Of a stretch of DNA of 64,000 nt, positions 17,526 through 25,497 are shown piece by piece. Location: NCBI GenBank assembly GCA_003343905.1, contig QAKI01000011.1, positions 1-64,000 of the forward strand, read 5' to 3'. Below the pieces are notes generated by a model. It made no database searches. It saw nothing but the letters and a program-made list of their open reading frames with translations, and was not told where the DNA came from. Each line of letters starts with the position of its first letter. Position 1 is the stretch's first letter. This stretch comes from Subdoligranulum variabile (lineage in GTDB: Bacteria > Bacillota > Clostridia > Oscillospirales > Ruminococcaceae). Position numbers and translations under genes: made by a program.

Positions 17526-18287
17526 ATGAACACGACCACGCCCCCGCGCCCCCATCACGCGCTCATCACCGGCGGCAGCCGCGGCATCGGCGCCGCTGCC
17601 GTGCTTGCCTTTGCCCAGGCCGGGTACGACGTTGCCTTTACCTGGCGCAGCCACCCCGAAGCCGCCGAAGCCGTACTGCGGCAGGCACAGGAATGCAACC
17701 CGGCCGGGCGGTTCCTCTCGCTGCAGGCGGACGCCGCCGACCCGGACGCTGTACGCCGGGCCGTAGCGGAAGCGGAACGGGCGTTCGGCCGCCTGGACGT
17801 ACTGGTCTGCAACGCGGGCATCGCCCAGCAAAAGCTGTTCACCGATTTGACCGACGAGGATTGGCGGCGCATGATGGCTACCGACCTGGACGGCGTTTTT
17901 TACGCCTGCCGCGCCGTGCTGCCCGGCATGATCCGGCATAAATACGGGCGCATCCTCTGCGTCAGCAGCATGTGGGGCCAGGTGGGCGGAAGCTGCGAGG
18001 TACACTATTCAGCCGCGAAGGCCGGGGTCATCGGCCTGTGCCGCGCCCTTGCCAAAGAGGAAGGCCCCTCCGGCATCACGGTCAACTGCGTGGCCCCCGG
18101 CGTGATCGACACCGACATGATGGCGGGCTTCTCGGCCCAGGACAAGGCCGACCTTGCGGAAGAAACGCCCGTGGGGCGGCTGGGCGCCCCGGAGGAGATC
18201 GCACGGACGCTGGTCTTTCTGGCCGCGCCCGAAGCCGGTTACATCACCGGGCAGTTGATCGGCCAGAACGGCGGCCTGGTGATCTGA
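17526..18287 (+). CDS. SDR-family reductase, FabG-like
   Basis: 253-aa classical short-chain dehydrogenase. The Rossmann NAD(P) motif TGGSRGIGAAA is near the N-terminus, followed by LVCNAGIA. The catalytic Ser is in CVSSMWGQVG, and Tyr/Lys in HYSAAKAGV. VNCVAPGVIDTDM and the C-terminal YITGQLIGQNGG are typical of 3-oxoacyl-ACP reductases. The real fatty acid synthesis FabG usually lies in a fab cluster, so this may be a paralogue of different substrate range. GGAGAATGACC precedes the ATG. Confidence 0.88.
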   Translation: MNTTTPPRPHHALITGGSRGIGAAAVLAFAQAGYDVAFTWRSHPEAAEAVLRQAQECNPAGRFLSLQADAADPDAVRRAVAEAERAFGRLDVLVCNAGIAQQKLFTDLTDEDWRRMMATDLDGVFYACRAVLPGMIRHKYGRILCVSSMWGQVGGSCEVHYSAAKAGVIGLCRALAKEEGPSGITVNCVAPGVIDTDMMAGFSAQDKADLAEETPVGRLGAPEEIARTLVFLAAPEAGYITGQLIGQNGGLVI

Positions 18288-18292
18288 CACAC

Positions 18293-18342
18293 AAAAACAA
18301 ACAGCGCAGTTCCCCAAAAAGGAGCTGCGCTGTTTTTGTTTT
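18293..18342. terminator. Bidirectional terminator
   Basis: AAACAGCGCAG pairs with CTGCGCTGTTT between convergent genes, with T runs on the 3' side in both directions. Confidence 0.85.
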
Positions 18343-18348
18343 ATCGCC

Positions 18349-19191
18349 TTATTTACGTTTGCCGCCGGGACGCCGCGCGCCTTTTTTGGGGCCGCTGTTC
18401 CGGGGCGGGGTCTTCTTGGCCGGTTTGGGCGCCGGTTCGGGGCGCATACGCACAAACTGGATGGGATTGCCGTTGGCGAGGATGCGTTCCTCCACCTCCA
18501 TCCCCGGCAGCGACGCCAGGAACTTGTTCAGGCTCTTGGAACCGAAGTTTCGCACGTCAAAGTCCGGGTAACGCTTGATGAGCTGATCGCCCACGCGGGA
18601 AGTGCGCACCCAGCCGGTGCCGTCGTCCATCTCCCCGATCAGGCCGCGGACGATGCGCTCGATGGAATCGCGGTTGATGGCCGTGTCGTCCCCGGCCTGG
18701 GCCATGGCGTCGGTCTCCGCCGCCGGGGCCGAGGGCTCGGCCGTTTCCGGCTCCCCGTGGTCGAGGATCAGGTCCAGATACTTGAACTGGTCGCAGGCTT
18801 TGACGAAGGGTCCGAGGGCCTTGCTTTCGCCCATACCGATGACCAGCTTGCCTTCTTCCCGCAGGCGGGCCGCCAGCCGGGTGAAGTCGCTGTCCGAGGA
18901 AACGATGCAGAACCCGTCCAGATTGCCGCCGTACAAAAGGTCCATGGCGTCGATGATCATGGCCGAGTCAGTGGCGTTTTTGCCGGTGGTATAGCTGTAC
19001 TGCTGGATGGGGATGATGGAATTGTTGAGCAGCACATCCTTCCAGCTTTTGAGCCGGGCGTCCGACCAGTCGCCGTAGATGCGCTTGCAGGCCGCCACCC
19101 CGAAAGAGGCCGCCTCATCCAGAATGACCTTGACATATTTGGGGGAAATATTATCCGCGTCGATCAGGACCGCCAGTTTCAAGTCTTCCAT
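18349..19191 (-). CDS. NYN (PIN-like) nuclease with C-terminal LOTUS/OST-HTH domain
   Basis: 280 aa. The N-terminal NYN/LabA-like PIN domain (about 1-145) has acidic residues in VLIDADNIS, in TDSAMIIDAMDLL and in IVSSDSDFTRLA, consistent with a metal-dependent RNase. An OST-HTH/LOTUS-type winged helix follows (about 170-245, VRTSRVGDQLIKRYPDFDVRNFG). A basic, proline-rich tail suits RNA binding. Its start lies 5 nt after the THUMP methyltransferase stop, whose TAA overlaps the GAGGTAA ribosome binding region. The two are likely translated together. Confidence 0.88.
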   Translation of the reverse strand: MEDLKLAVLIDADNISPKYVKVILDEAASFGVAACKRIYGDWSDARLKSWKDVLLNNSIIPIQQYSYTTGKNATDSAMIIDAMDLLYGGNLDGFCIVSSDSDFTRLAARLREEGKLVIGMGESKALGPFVKACDQFKYLDLILDHGEPETAEPSAPAAETDAMAQAGDDTAINRDSIERIVRGLIGEMDDGTGWVRTSRVGDQLIKRYPDFDVRNFGSKSLNKFLASLPGMEVEERILANGNPIQFVRMRPEPAPKPAKKTPPRNSGPKKGARRPGGKRK

Positions 19192-19196
19192 CGTCG

Positions 19197-20327
19197 TTAC
19201 CTCTTGGGCTGTTCGTAGTACATATACAACTGGCAGGGGATCATGCCGTTGTAGATCTTGCGGCGGCGGGCGGCCTTTTTGCCAAAGTGCTGTTCAAACT
19301 CCGCGTCCGCCGTGATGGCATACAGTCCCTGCCCGGGGCTGCGCTGCCATACCTTGCCCAGCGTGCGCGCCAGGGCCGCCGCTTCCGCCGCGTCGCCCAG
19401 GCGTTCGCCGTAGGGCGGGTTGGTCAGCACCGTGGCCCCGGCCTGCGGGGTGAAGTCCTTCACATCGGCCACCTCAAAGCGGCAGCGGTCCCCTACCCCG
19501 GCCAGCTTGGCGTTGGTAGTCGCCAGCGCCACGGCTGCGGGGTCAATGTCGTACCCGACGCCCTCAAAGGCGGCGTCCCGGCGCACGGCCTCGCGGGCGG
19601 CTTCGCGCTGCTGCGCCCAGACTTCCCGCGGGACAAAGTCGAAATGTTCGGCCGCAAAGTGCCGCCGCAGGCCCGGCGCCAGATTCAGCGCCTTCTGCGC
19701 GGCCTCGATCACCAGCGTGCCGGAACCGCAGAAGGGGTCCTGCACCAGACTGTCGCGCCGCACCCGGCCCAGGTCCGCCATGGCGGCGGCCAGTGTTTCC
19801 TTGATGGGGGCCAGCGTGGCGTTGCGGCGGTAGCCGCGCTTGTGCAGGCCGTCGCCGGACGTATCCAGATAGATCTCCACCTCGTTCTTGCGCAGGGCGA
19901 AGCGGATCTTATAGGTATCCCCCGTTTCCGGCAGAGCGGTCGTGCGGTGGCCCGCCAGCAGCCGCTTGACGATGGCCTTTTTGAGTACGCTCTGGCAGGC
20001 CGGCACGCTGGAAAGCTGGCTGGACAGGCTGGAGCCCTTTACCGGGAACGCCGCGTCGGCGGGGAGCAGTTCTTCCCAGGCGATATGGTAGCAGCCGTCG
20101 AACAGTTCGTCAAAGGTCGTGGCTTTGTAGGAAGCCAGCAGCAGCAGAACGCGCTCGGCCGTGCGCAGGTTGAGGTTGGCCGCCGCGATCAGTTCGGCGC
20201 CGCCCTGAAAGCGGACGCGGCCGTCCGTGACCTGGATGTTCTGGGCGCCCAGGCGCTTGACCTCGAAATTCAGGGTGGATTCCGTGCCGAAGAAGCAGGG
20301 CGCGACCAGGGTGTAGAGTGTGGGCAT
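19197..20327 (-). CDS. THUMP-domain class I RNA methyltransferase (RlmL/YpsC-like)
   Basis: 376 aa. The N-terminal THUMP region (about 45-160) precedes a Rossmann methyltransferase domain with QDPFCGSGTLVIEAA (SAM loop, about 195) and TNPPYGERLG (NPPY catalytic motif). This domain order fits the YpsC/RlmL N-half family, which makes m2G in 23S rRNA, but the exact nucleotide is unproven. ATG after AGAAAGGAACCCT. First gene of a pair with the NYN-LOTUS protein. Confidence 0.9.
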   Translation of the reverse strand: MPTLYTLVAPCFFGTESTLNFEVKRLGAQNIQVTDGRVRFQGGAELIAAANLNLRTAERVLLLLASYKATTFDELFDGCYHIAWEELLPADAAFPVKGSSLSSQLSSVPACQSVLKKAIVKRLLAGHRTTALPETGDTYKIRFALRKNEVEIYLDTSGDGLHKRGYRRNATLAPIKETLAAAMADLGRVRRDSLVQDPFCGSGTLVIEAAQKALNLAPGLRRHFAAEHFDFVPREVWAQQREAAREAVRRDAAFEGVGYDIDPAAVALATTNAKLAGVGDRCRFEVADVKDFTPQAGATVLTNPPYGERLGDAAEAAALARTLGKVWQRSPGQGLYAITADAEFEQHFGKKAARRRKIYNGMIPCQLYMYYEQPKR

Positions 20328-20362
20328 AGGGTTCCTTTCTGGTTGTGTTCCTTGATTTTTGC

Positions 20363-20405
20363 AAAAAAGCCCTATCCCCGGCGGTAAAGCTGCCGTCAGG
20401 GTAGA
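20363..20405 (-). terminator. Terminator of the S1-domain gene
   Basis: Minus strand CTACCCT/AGGG and CGGC/GCCG stem with an internal loop, followed by TTTTTTGC. Confidence 0.65.
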
Positions 20406-20433
20406 GCCATGTACTTGTGTGTTGCGGCGCGGA

Positions 20434-20904
20434 TCAGCGGCGGCGGGAATAGCCGCCGCGGTGGTTTTCGGTCACACGCTTGAGATCCGCGATCTTTTCT
20501 TCGCTGCGGGACTTATAGCGCGCCATCATGTCCTCAAAGCTCATATCGCCCTGCGGGGCCGCGGGCTTGGGCTGCCAGACGCGCGGTTTTTCCTCCCGCT
20601 TCGGGCGGCGTGCCTGCTGGGCCGGGCGCGCGTTGCCGCCGCCCTGGGGGCGGGCGCCGCGTTCCGGCGCGGGCTGCGTGCGCTTGATGGACAGCGCGAT
20701 CTTGCCGTCCGGCGCGATGGAAAGCACCTTGACCGTTACCGCCTGGCCTTCTTCCAGCACGGCGGAGAGGTCCTGCACGAATTCATAGGACACCTCCGAA
20801 ATATGGACAAGACCGGTCTTGCCATCGGGCAGAGAGACGAATGCGCCGAAGGGCTTGATCCCGGTGACCTTGCCTTCGACAATATCCCCAACTTGTAATG
20901 CCAA
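20434..20904 (-). CDS. S1 RNA-binding domain protein (YabR-like)
   Basis: 156 aa. One S1 domain (about 1-75: VGDIVEGKVTGIKPFGAFVSL, then VHISEVS) is followed by a long low-complexity basic tail rich in Pro, Gln and Arg. The start codon is TTG, 9 nt after AGGGG. It occupies the place of B. subtilis yabR, downstream of divIC. The protein probably binds RNA or ribosomes; its precise role is unknown. Confidence 0.88.
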   Translation of the reverse strand: MALQVGDIVEGKVTGIKPFGAFVSLPDGKTGLVHISEVSYEFVQDLSAVLEEGQAVTVKVLSIAPDGKIALSIKRTQPAPERGARPQGGGNARPAQQARRPKREEKPRVWQPKPAAPQGDMSFEDMMARYKSRSEEKIADLKRVTENHRGGYSRRR

Positions 20905-20988
20905 ACTTGAATACCCCTTTTTTCTTGGATTGATTATATGCAGAGGGGTTGCCGCAAAAGCGCCCCCGCTGAACCGATGATGCCGCCG

Positions 20989-21273
20989 TTATTTACCGCT
21001 GATGTCCACGAACACCCGCTCGTTGGGCTTGGCGTAGCCCTGTTCCCGGGCGTAACGCTCGATGATGGCGTCGTCGCCCTGTTCCAACGTGTTGGAAAGT
21101 TCTGCGTTTTCCGTGAGCTGGCTGTTGAGCTGGCTCTGCACGCTCAGCAGCTCCTGCTGCTTGGAACCGATGGATACCTGGTAGTGGATCAGGCTGATAA
21201 ACAGATAGCCGCAAAGCACTACGAAGGCCGCCATCAGCAGCCAGTGCGGGAGCAGCCCCTTACGCCTGTTCAT
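20989..21273 (-). CDS. divIC: FtsB/DivIC-type septum protein
   Basis: 94 aa bitopic protein. A short basic N-terminus and one membrane segment (about 12-32, WLLMAAFVVLCGYLF) precede a coiled coil rich in Gln/Leu/Glu (QQELLSVQSQLNSQL) and the end REQGYAKPNERVFVDI, typical of the DivIC family. It acts with FtsL/DivIB in the divisome. ATG 21273 begins MNRRKG; AAGGGGG is about 12 nt away. Its position between yabQ and the S1 gene matches B. subtilis. Confidence 0.88.
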   Translation of the reverse strand: MNRRKGLLPHWLLMAAFVVLCGYLFISLIHYQVSIGSKQQELLSVQSQLNSQLTENAELSNTLEQGDDAIIERYAREQGYAKPNERVFVDISGK

Positions 21274-21334
21274 AATTCGGGATGCCCCCTTTCTCCTGTC
21301 GCACACGGCGGTTGCCGCGTGATTCTACGCATAG

Positions 21335-21814
21335 CTAATTATATAATACTTTCGACGACTTTTGCAACTGCTTTTTTCGCTTTTTTGCCTTTTTTTGGTC
21401 TCTTTTTACACGGGCCCGCTCCCGGTGCCCGGCAAAGGCTGCCGCGGCGCGTTTTTCCAGCGGGTGGACCAGTATGCGGCGCACGACCCGGAACGGCTGC
21501 ACCGCCAGCCGGAGCGCACCGGCCGCCGCCCGGTACAGGGCGCGCCGGAACGCCCCGCGCCATGCCAGCGCCCCGGCCAGCATCGCCCCCGCCATATACC
21601 AGCGGGCCACGCCGCTGGCGCTGACGCCCGCGCAGAAGCCGTACAGCAGCACCGCAGCCGCCGCGAAAGCCGCCACATCCCAAAGGAAGCACCGCACCGG
21701 CCCTTCCCCCAGCACAAGGCCCGTCAGGTCCCGGCCAAACCCCAGCAGAAGCCCCAGGCCCAGGCACCACAGCACATCCCCCAGAACCGCCGCAAGGGCG
21801 GGCGCGGACGCCAT
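21335..21814 (-). CDS. yabQ: Spore cortex biosynthesis protein YabQ
   Basis: 159 aa, three to four membrane segments in the first 100 residues and a strongly basic C-terminal tail (KRDQKKAKKRKKQLQK). The assignment rests on size, topology and place between yabP and divIC. In B. subtilis YabQ localises to the forespore membrane and is needed for cortex. The start ATG overlaps the junction after the yabP stop (TAAGATG). Confidence 0.8.
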   Translation of the reverse strand: MASAPALAAVLGDVLWCLGLGLLLGFGRDLTGLVLGEGPVRCFLWDVAAFAAAAVLLYGFCAGVSASGVARWYMAGAMLAGALAWRGAFRRALYRAAAGALRLAVQPFRVVRRILVHPLEKRAAAAFAGHRERARVKRDQKKAKKRKKQLQKSSKVLYN

Positions 21815-21815
21815 C

Positions 21816-22130
21816 TTAACGGAACAGGCGGGCCAGCACCCCGCCGCTGGTCTGGCGGTTTTCGGCATATTGCAGATACTCGATCTGCCCGGAAAGCTGC
21901 ACCTGCCCGCTTTGCACCGACAGTTCGCTGACCTGCAGTTCCCGGCCGCCGATGGTCAGGTTGCCCAGCGGCGTTTCCAGCACGGCCGACGCGTCATCGC
22001 AGCTTATGATGCGGCTGACGCCCGTCACCGCCAGATGGCGGCGGTCTTTCAGCGCCAGGCTGTGGCCCCGGGGCGGGGTCTCCCCCGCAGGCGGCTGGGC
22101 GCGGGGCGGTTCCTTTTTAAGTTCCGGCAT
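21816..22130 (-). CDS. yabP: Sporulation protein YabP
   Basis: 104 aa. The core HSLALKDRRHLAVTGVSRIIS, then VLETPLGNLTIGG and LHVSEL-like QVSELSVQSGQVQLSGQI, follow the YabP/YqfC fold. YabP is expressed under late sporulation control in bacilli. ATG follows GGAGGGG. It is separated by 1 nt from yabQ. Confidence 0.88.
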   Translation of the reverse strand: MPELKKEPPRAQPPAGETPPRGHSLALKDRRHLAVTGVSRIISCDDASAVLETPLGNLTIGGRELQVSELSVQSGQVQLSGQIEYLQYAENRQTSGGVLARLFR

Positions 22131-22193
22131 GACGGTTGTCCCCTCCTTCGCAGTTCCGTATCACACTTCTACGATATGCGGCGGGGCTTCCGA

Positions 22194-22445
22194 TTATGAC
22201 TGTTGGTCGATCACTTCAAACAATTCGCGGGCAACATCTTTGCCGCGGGGTTCTTCCACCGCCAGCACCCGGACCGTGACCGGGCGGTTGCCGAAAGTGA
22301 TCTCGATCACATCACCGACCTTTACGGCATAGCTTGCCTTGGCCGGTTTGCCGTTGACCAGCACGCGCCCGGCGTCGGCCACCTCGTTCGCCAGGGTGCG
22401 CCGCTTGATCAGGCGGCTGACTTTCAAGTATTTATCCAATCGCAT
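22194..22445 (-). CDS. rqcP: S4-domain ribosome quality-control protein RqcP (YabO)
   Basis: 83 aa consisting of one S4 RNA-binding domain: MRLDKYLKVSRLIKRRTLANE, then AGRVLVNGKPAKASYAVKVGD. B. subtilis RqcP (YabO/Hsp15-like) stabilises peptidyl-tRNA on 50S subunits during alanine tailing by RqcH. The start ATG 22445 follows GGAGGG; the longer frame through the hairpin region is excluded. It is in the conserved order mazG, (hup), yabO, yabP, yabQ, divIC. Confidence 0.92.
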   Translation of the reverse strand: MRLDKYLKVSRLIKRRTLANEVADAGRVLVNGKPAKASYAVKVGDVIEITFGNRPVTVRVLAVEEPRGKDVARELFEVIDQQS

Positions 22446-22515
22446 GGTATTCCCTCCGATTAAAAAAAGCCCCACCGCCGCGGGCGGGCGCGGGTTCCCA
22501 GGACCGTCACCCCGC

Positions 22516-22568
22516 CAAAAACAGGCCCTGCCGCAGCCGCCTTCACCGGGCAGCCGCCGGGGCCTGTT
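22516..22568 (-). terminator. Hairpin between hup and rqcP
   Basis: Minus strand ACAGGCCC/GGGCCTGT outer stem with GC-rich inner pairing, followed by TTTTGG. It may end hup mRNA or lower expression of the downstream yab genes. Confidence 0.7.
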
Positions 22569-22682
22569 TTGCGTTGTCACGGTATCCGACCCGCCGCATG
22601 GCGGCAGGACCGGGGGTTCCCTTGCGCGTACGCCGTGATGGCGATGAGACCGGCAGAAAACGTGTGTTTTCAGCGCGTGCGG

Positions 22683-22709
22683 TAAGAAAGCGACGGTTTC
22701 GCTTTCTTA
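22683..22709. terminator. Perfect inverted repeat after hup
   Basis: TAAGAAAGCGA and TCGCTTTCTTA, 11 bp each, 5-nt loop, beginning 13 nt downstream of the hup stop. It forms a strong RNA hairpin with part of its U-rich arm inside the stem; either a terminator or an mRNA-stabilising end. Confidence 0.55.
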
Positions 22710-22722
22710 TGGGGCCGCGTTT

Positions 22723-22995
22723 TTACTGCACAGCGTCCTTCAGGGCCTTGCCAGCCTTGAAAGCGGGCAGCTTGGAAGCCTCGATGGTGATCTCGGCGCC
22801 AGTCTGCGGGTTGCGGCCCTTGCGCGCCGGACGCTCGCGGACTTCAAAGGTGCCGAAGCCGACCAGCGTGACCTTGTCGCCGCTCTTCAGGGCCTCGGTG
22901 ATGGCGTTCAGGGTGGTGTTGACGGCCTGCTCGGCGTCCTTCTTGGTCAGATTGGCTTCGTTCGCAACGGCTGCGATCAGTTCAACTTTCGTCAT
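22723..22995 (-). CDS. hup: Histone-like DNA-binding protein HU
   Basis: 90 aa, standard HU length. MTKVELIAAVANEANLTKKD opens the helical dimer part, and the beta-arm holds FGTFEVRERPARKGRNPQTG followed by the terminal KLPAFKAGKALKDAV. It compacts the nucleoid as a homodimer. ATG follows GGAGGTACAAACC. It is placed between mazG and the yab genes, as in a number of clostridia. Confidence 0.97.
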   Translation of the reverse strand: MTKVELIAAVANEANLTKKDAEQAVNTTLNAITEALKSGDKVTLVGFGTFEVRERPARKGRNPQTGAEITIEASKLPAFKAGKALKDAVQ

Positions 22996-23043
22996 TGGTT
23001 TGTACCTCCAAAGTAAATTTATCTGCCAAAAGCGGCTGCCGGA

Positions 23044-23742
23044 TCAGTCCGAAGCCTGCTTTTCAGATTTACAGGATGTTTCTTTGCTGCAAAAGGCCGC
23101 GCTGCGCCGCTGTAGAGCCTGTTCGGGGTCCACACCGGCCTGCCGGGCCAGGGCCACGGCTGCGAACAGCAGTTCCCCTACGGCTTCTTCCGCCGCCGGA
23201 TCGGACTGCGCTGCCTGCACGGCCTGCGCCTGCCGGGCGATCTGCTGCGCGCCCGCCTGGCAGGATACGCCGTAACGGGCCGCGCGCTTTTGCAGTTTGG
23301 CCGCGTACATCAGGGCCGGCAAAGCCCGCGGCACGCTTTCCAGGTCGTCCTGCAGCGTCAGGCGTCCTTTTTCCTTATTCTTGAGCGCATCCCAGTCCTT
23401 TATGCCTGTGTCGCCCCCAAAAATATGCGGATGCCGCGCGATCAGCTTCCGGCAGACCCCGTCGCAGACGTCCTGCCAGGTGAAACGCCCGGCTTCCTGC
23501 TCGATGCAGGTATGGAACACCACCTGCATCAGCACATCGCCCAGTTCCTCGCACAGAAGTTCGGGGTCGTCCAGGTCGATGGCGTCCACCGCTTCGTACG
23601 CTTCCTCCAGGAAGTTCATGCGGATGGAGCGGTGGGTCTGGACCTTGTCCCACGGGCAACCCCGTTCGGGGTCCCGCAGCAGGGTGATGATCTGTACCAG
23701 ATCCTGCGCCGTATAGAATTCTTTCGCCGGGTAATCGTTCAT
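23044..23742 (-). CDS. mazG: MazG-type nucleotide pyrophosphohydrolase
   Basis: 232 aa with two MazG-like halves. The first (about 10-115) has GCPWDKVQTHRSI, LEEAYEAVDAID and EELGDVLMQVVFH with the EExxE/ExxD metal ligands. The second (about 150-215, EEAVGELLFAAVALARQAG) is less conserved. It hydrolyses NTPs to NMPs. B. subtilis YabN at this locus carries an additional N-terminal tetrapyrrole-methylase domain, absent here. ATG 23742 is chosen because the upstream GTG lies inside the promoter -10. Confidence 0.9.
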   Translation of the reverse strand: MNDYPAKEFYTAQDLVQIITLLRDPERGCPWDKVQTHRSIRMNFLEEAYEAVDAIDLDDPELLCEELGDVLMQVVFHTCIEQEAGRFTWQDVCDGVCRKLIARHPHIFGGDTGIKDWDALKNKEKGRLTLQDDLESVPRALPALMYAAKLQKRAARYGVSCQAGAQQIARQAQAVQAAQSDPAAEEAVGELLFAAVALARQAGVDPEQALQRRSAAFCSKETSCKSEKQASD

Positions 23743-23779
23743 AAGCACCGCCGCGGGCCGCTGGCTGCAGCACGCAATA

Positions 23780-23807
23780 ATTTTACTCACAATTCAGGTT
23801 TTGTCAA
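23780..23807 (-). promoter_or_regulatory. mazG-hup-yab operon promoter
   Basis: Minus strand TTGACA (23802-23807), 16-bp spacer, TAAAAT (23780-23785). It overlaps the upstream GTG, which fixes mazG translation to the ATG at 23742. Confidence 0.8.
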
Positions 23808-23864
23808 GTCATACGGGCGGGCGCTGCCGCAGCAGCCCCGCCCGCAGACGGTCTTTGACCCGTT

Positions 23865-24308
23865 TTACAGCTGCGCGCCGCAGTGGTTGCAGAACAGCGC
23901 GTCGCCGTCCACTTCCGAGTTGCAGACCGGGCAAATCTTCGTTTCACCGCGCAGACGGACGGGTTCTTCCTCGATCTCCTCCTCCGCTTCGGCAGCGGCG
24001 GCTTCCGCCTGCTCAGCCTCCATATACTCTTCCGGGGACATATTGGCCTTGATCTCCTCGATGGCTTTTTCCACCTCGGCAATCGCTTCGATATACTTAT
24101 CCACCAGGGGCTGGTTTTCCTCGCCCGCCTTGTGCAGGCTGTAGACCAGCGCGCCCAGCTGGCGCTGCGCCTTGGACAGACGCGCCTGCTGGTTCATCAG
24201 ATCCAGTTGGTTCTTGCCCTTGTCGGCCAGATCCTGCGCGGTCTTTTTGGCCTTATCCACGATCTGCAGGCCCTGCTCCTTCAGCATATCAATATCCAGT
24301 TCAAACAT
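23865..24308 (-). CDS. Coiled-coil protein with C-terminal zinc ribbon
   Basis: 147 aa, not assigned to a named family. Residues 1-80 are helical and charged (KAKKTAQDLADKGKNQLDLM), followed by an acidic Ala/Glu-rich linker (about 95-115) and a terminal zinc ribbon CPVC...CNHC (ICPVCNSEVDGDALFCNHCG). Soluble, no signal peptide. ATG after AAAGAGGTGTTCGCT. Single gene with its own near-consensus promoter. Confidence 0.82.
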   Translation of the reverse strand: MFELDIDMLKEQGLQIVDKAKKTAQDLADKGKNQLDLMNQQARLSKAQRQLGALVYSLHKAGEENQPLVDKYIEAIAEVEKAIEEIKANMSPEEYMEAEQAEAAAAEAEEEIEEEPVRLRGETKICPVCNSEVDGDALFCNHCGAQL

Positions 24309-24369
24309 AGCGAACACCTCTTTCTTGCGACAAGCGCAGTTTTGTTCCTGTTGCGCGGTTTCTATGCTT

Positions 24370-24398
24370 ATTATAGCGGATTCACACCCTGTTTGCAA
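24370..24398 (-). promoter_or_regulatory. Promoter of the zinc-ribbon gene
   Basis: Minus strand TTGCAA (24393-24398), 17-bp spacer, TATAAT (24370-24375). Confidence 0.8.
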
Positions 24399-24552
24399 CG
24401 CACAAATGTATCATTTCCGTGAAATAAGGGCCGGAACAGGGCTTAAAAGGCGCATAAAATGCGGTTTTGAGGCCCCGGCAGCCCTGCGCCCCGCCGCCCG
24501 CAGGCTGGCTCGCGGCGCTGCGTTTTGCAAAGGCGGGCGGTCCCCGCGCCGC

Positions 24553-25497
24553 TTATTCCGCGCCGCGCCGGCCGGCACCGATAAATTCCCGCAGCATACT
24601 GTCCTGCGGGACCAGGGCGGTATCCAGCGCCGGGAAGGCTGCGAATTTGGCGCACAGCGCGTCGAGCTGGCGGCGCTGGGTCGCGGTCAGGGCGGGGTCC
24701 GGCGGCATGGCGTCCAGCACATTGCGCCACAGGCAGACTTCATAAGTATGGGTCGTGTCCAGCAGCAGGTCCGCGCGCGGCTTGTAGGGTTTGATGAAGC
24801 GATCCTCCCCGGCGCAGACATGGCCCCAGAGCCCCAGCGTGAAGGATGCCCCGTGGCCCCGGAACAAATAGTCCCGCACGAGCCGCCGGGCCAGGCGGAT
24901 ATCCCGCGTTGCCAGGAAGCGGCTGCCGTCCGGGCCTGCGTACTCTTCCCGCAGACCGGCATACAGGCAGAAAACTGCATCCTCCGGCAGTTTTTCAGTC
25001 AAAGCCGGGTTCAGGGCGTGCAGGCCCTCGATGATGACTACGCCCCCGCGGCGGTCGATCTGCTGCACGCCGTTGGGGCGCTGCAAGCAGAAATCAAAGA
25101 CCGGCGCCTGGCACACACCGTCGCGGTAGAGTTCCCCCAGGCAACGCTGCAAAACCGGCAAATCCAGCGCCTGCAGGCTTTCGTAATCGTCGCTGCCGTC
25201 GTGGTTTTTGGGGTAACGCCCGGCCCCCACGAAGAAATCGTCCAGGCTGAGCACCACGCTGCGCCGCCCTTTGGCCCCGATGGCTTCGGCCAGTTTGTGG
25301 GCCGAGGTCGTCTTGCCTGCCGCCGAAGCGCCGGTCAGCATCACGATGGGGCGGCCGCTGGCCAGGATCTCCTGCGCGATGGCGTCGATCCGGCCGCGGT
25401 AGTGGCGTTCGCTCAGTTCGGCAAACGCCTGGGGCTGGCGGGCCGCCAGTTCTACCAGCTCATGGCTGACCAGCCTTTTGCGCTGCAAAACATTCAT
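24553..25497 (-). CDS. Uridine kinase-like nucleoside kinase
   Basis: 314 aa P-loop kinase of the phosphoribulokinase/uridine kinase superfamily: Walker A GASAAGKTTSAHKL, VLSLDDFFVG, then DFCLQRPNG and VVIIEGLHALNP. Many clostridial homologues carry an N-terminal TGS/threonyl-tRNA-synthetase-like part; here only about 60 residues precede the P-loop. ATG 25497 has GGAGG at optimal distance and lies inside the end of hemZ (38-nt overlap), so the two are translationally coupled. Confidence 0.85.
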   Translation of the reverse strand: MNVLQRKRLVSHELVELAARQPQAFAELSERHYRGRIDAIAQEILASGRPIVMLTGASAAGKTTSAHKLAEAIGAKGRRSVVLSLDDFFVGAGRYPKNHDGSDDYESLQALDLPVLQRCLGELYRDGVCQAPVFDFCLQRPNGVQQIDRRGGVVIIEGLHALNPALTEKLPEDAVFCLYAGLREEYAGPDGSRFLATRDIRLARRLVRDYLFRGHGASFTLGLWGHVCAGEDRFIKPYKPRADLLLDTTHTYEVCLWRNVLDAMPPDPALTATQRRQLDALCAKFAAFPALDTALVPQDSMLREFIGAGRRGAE

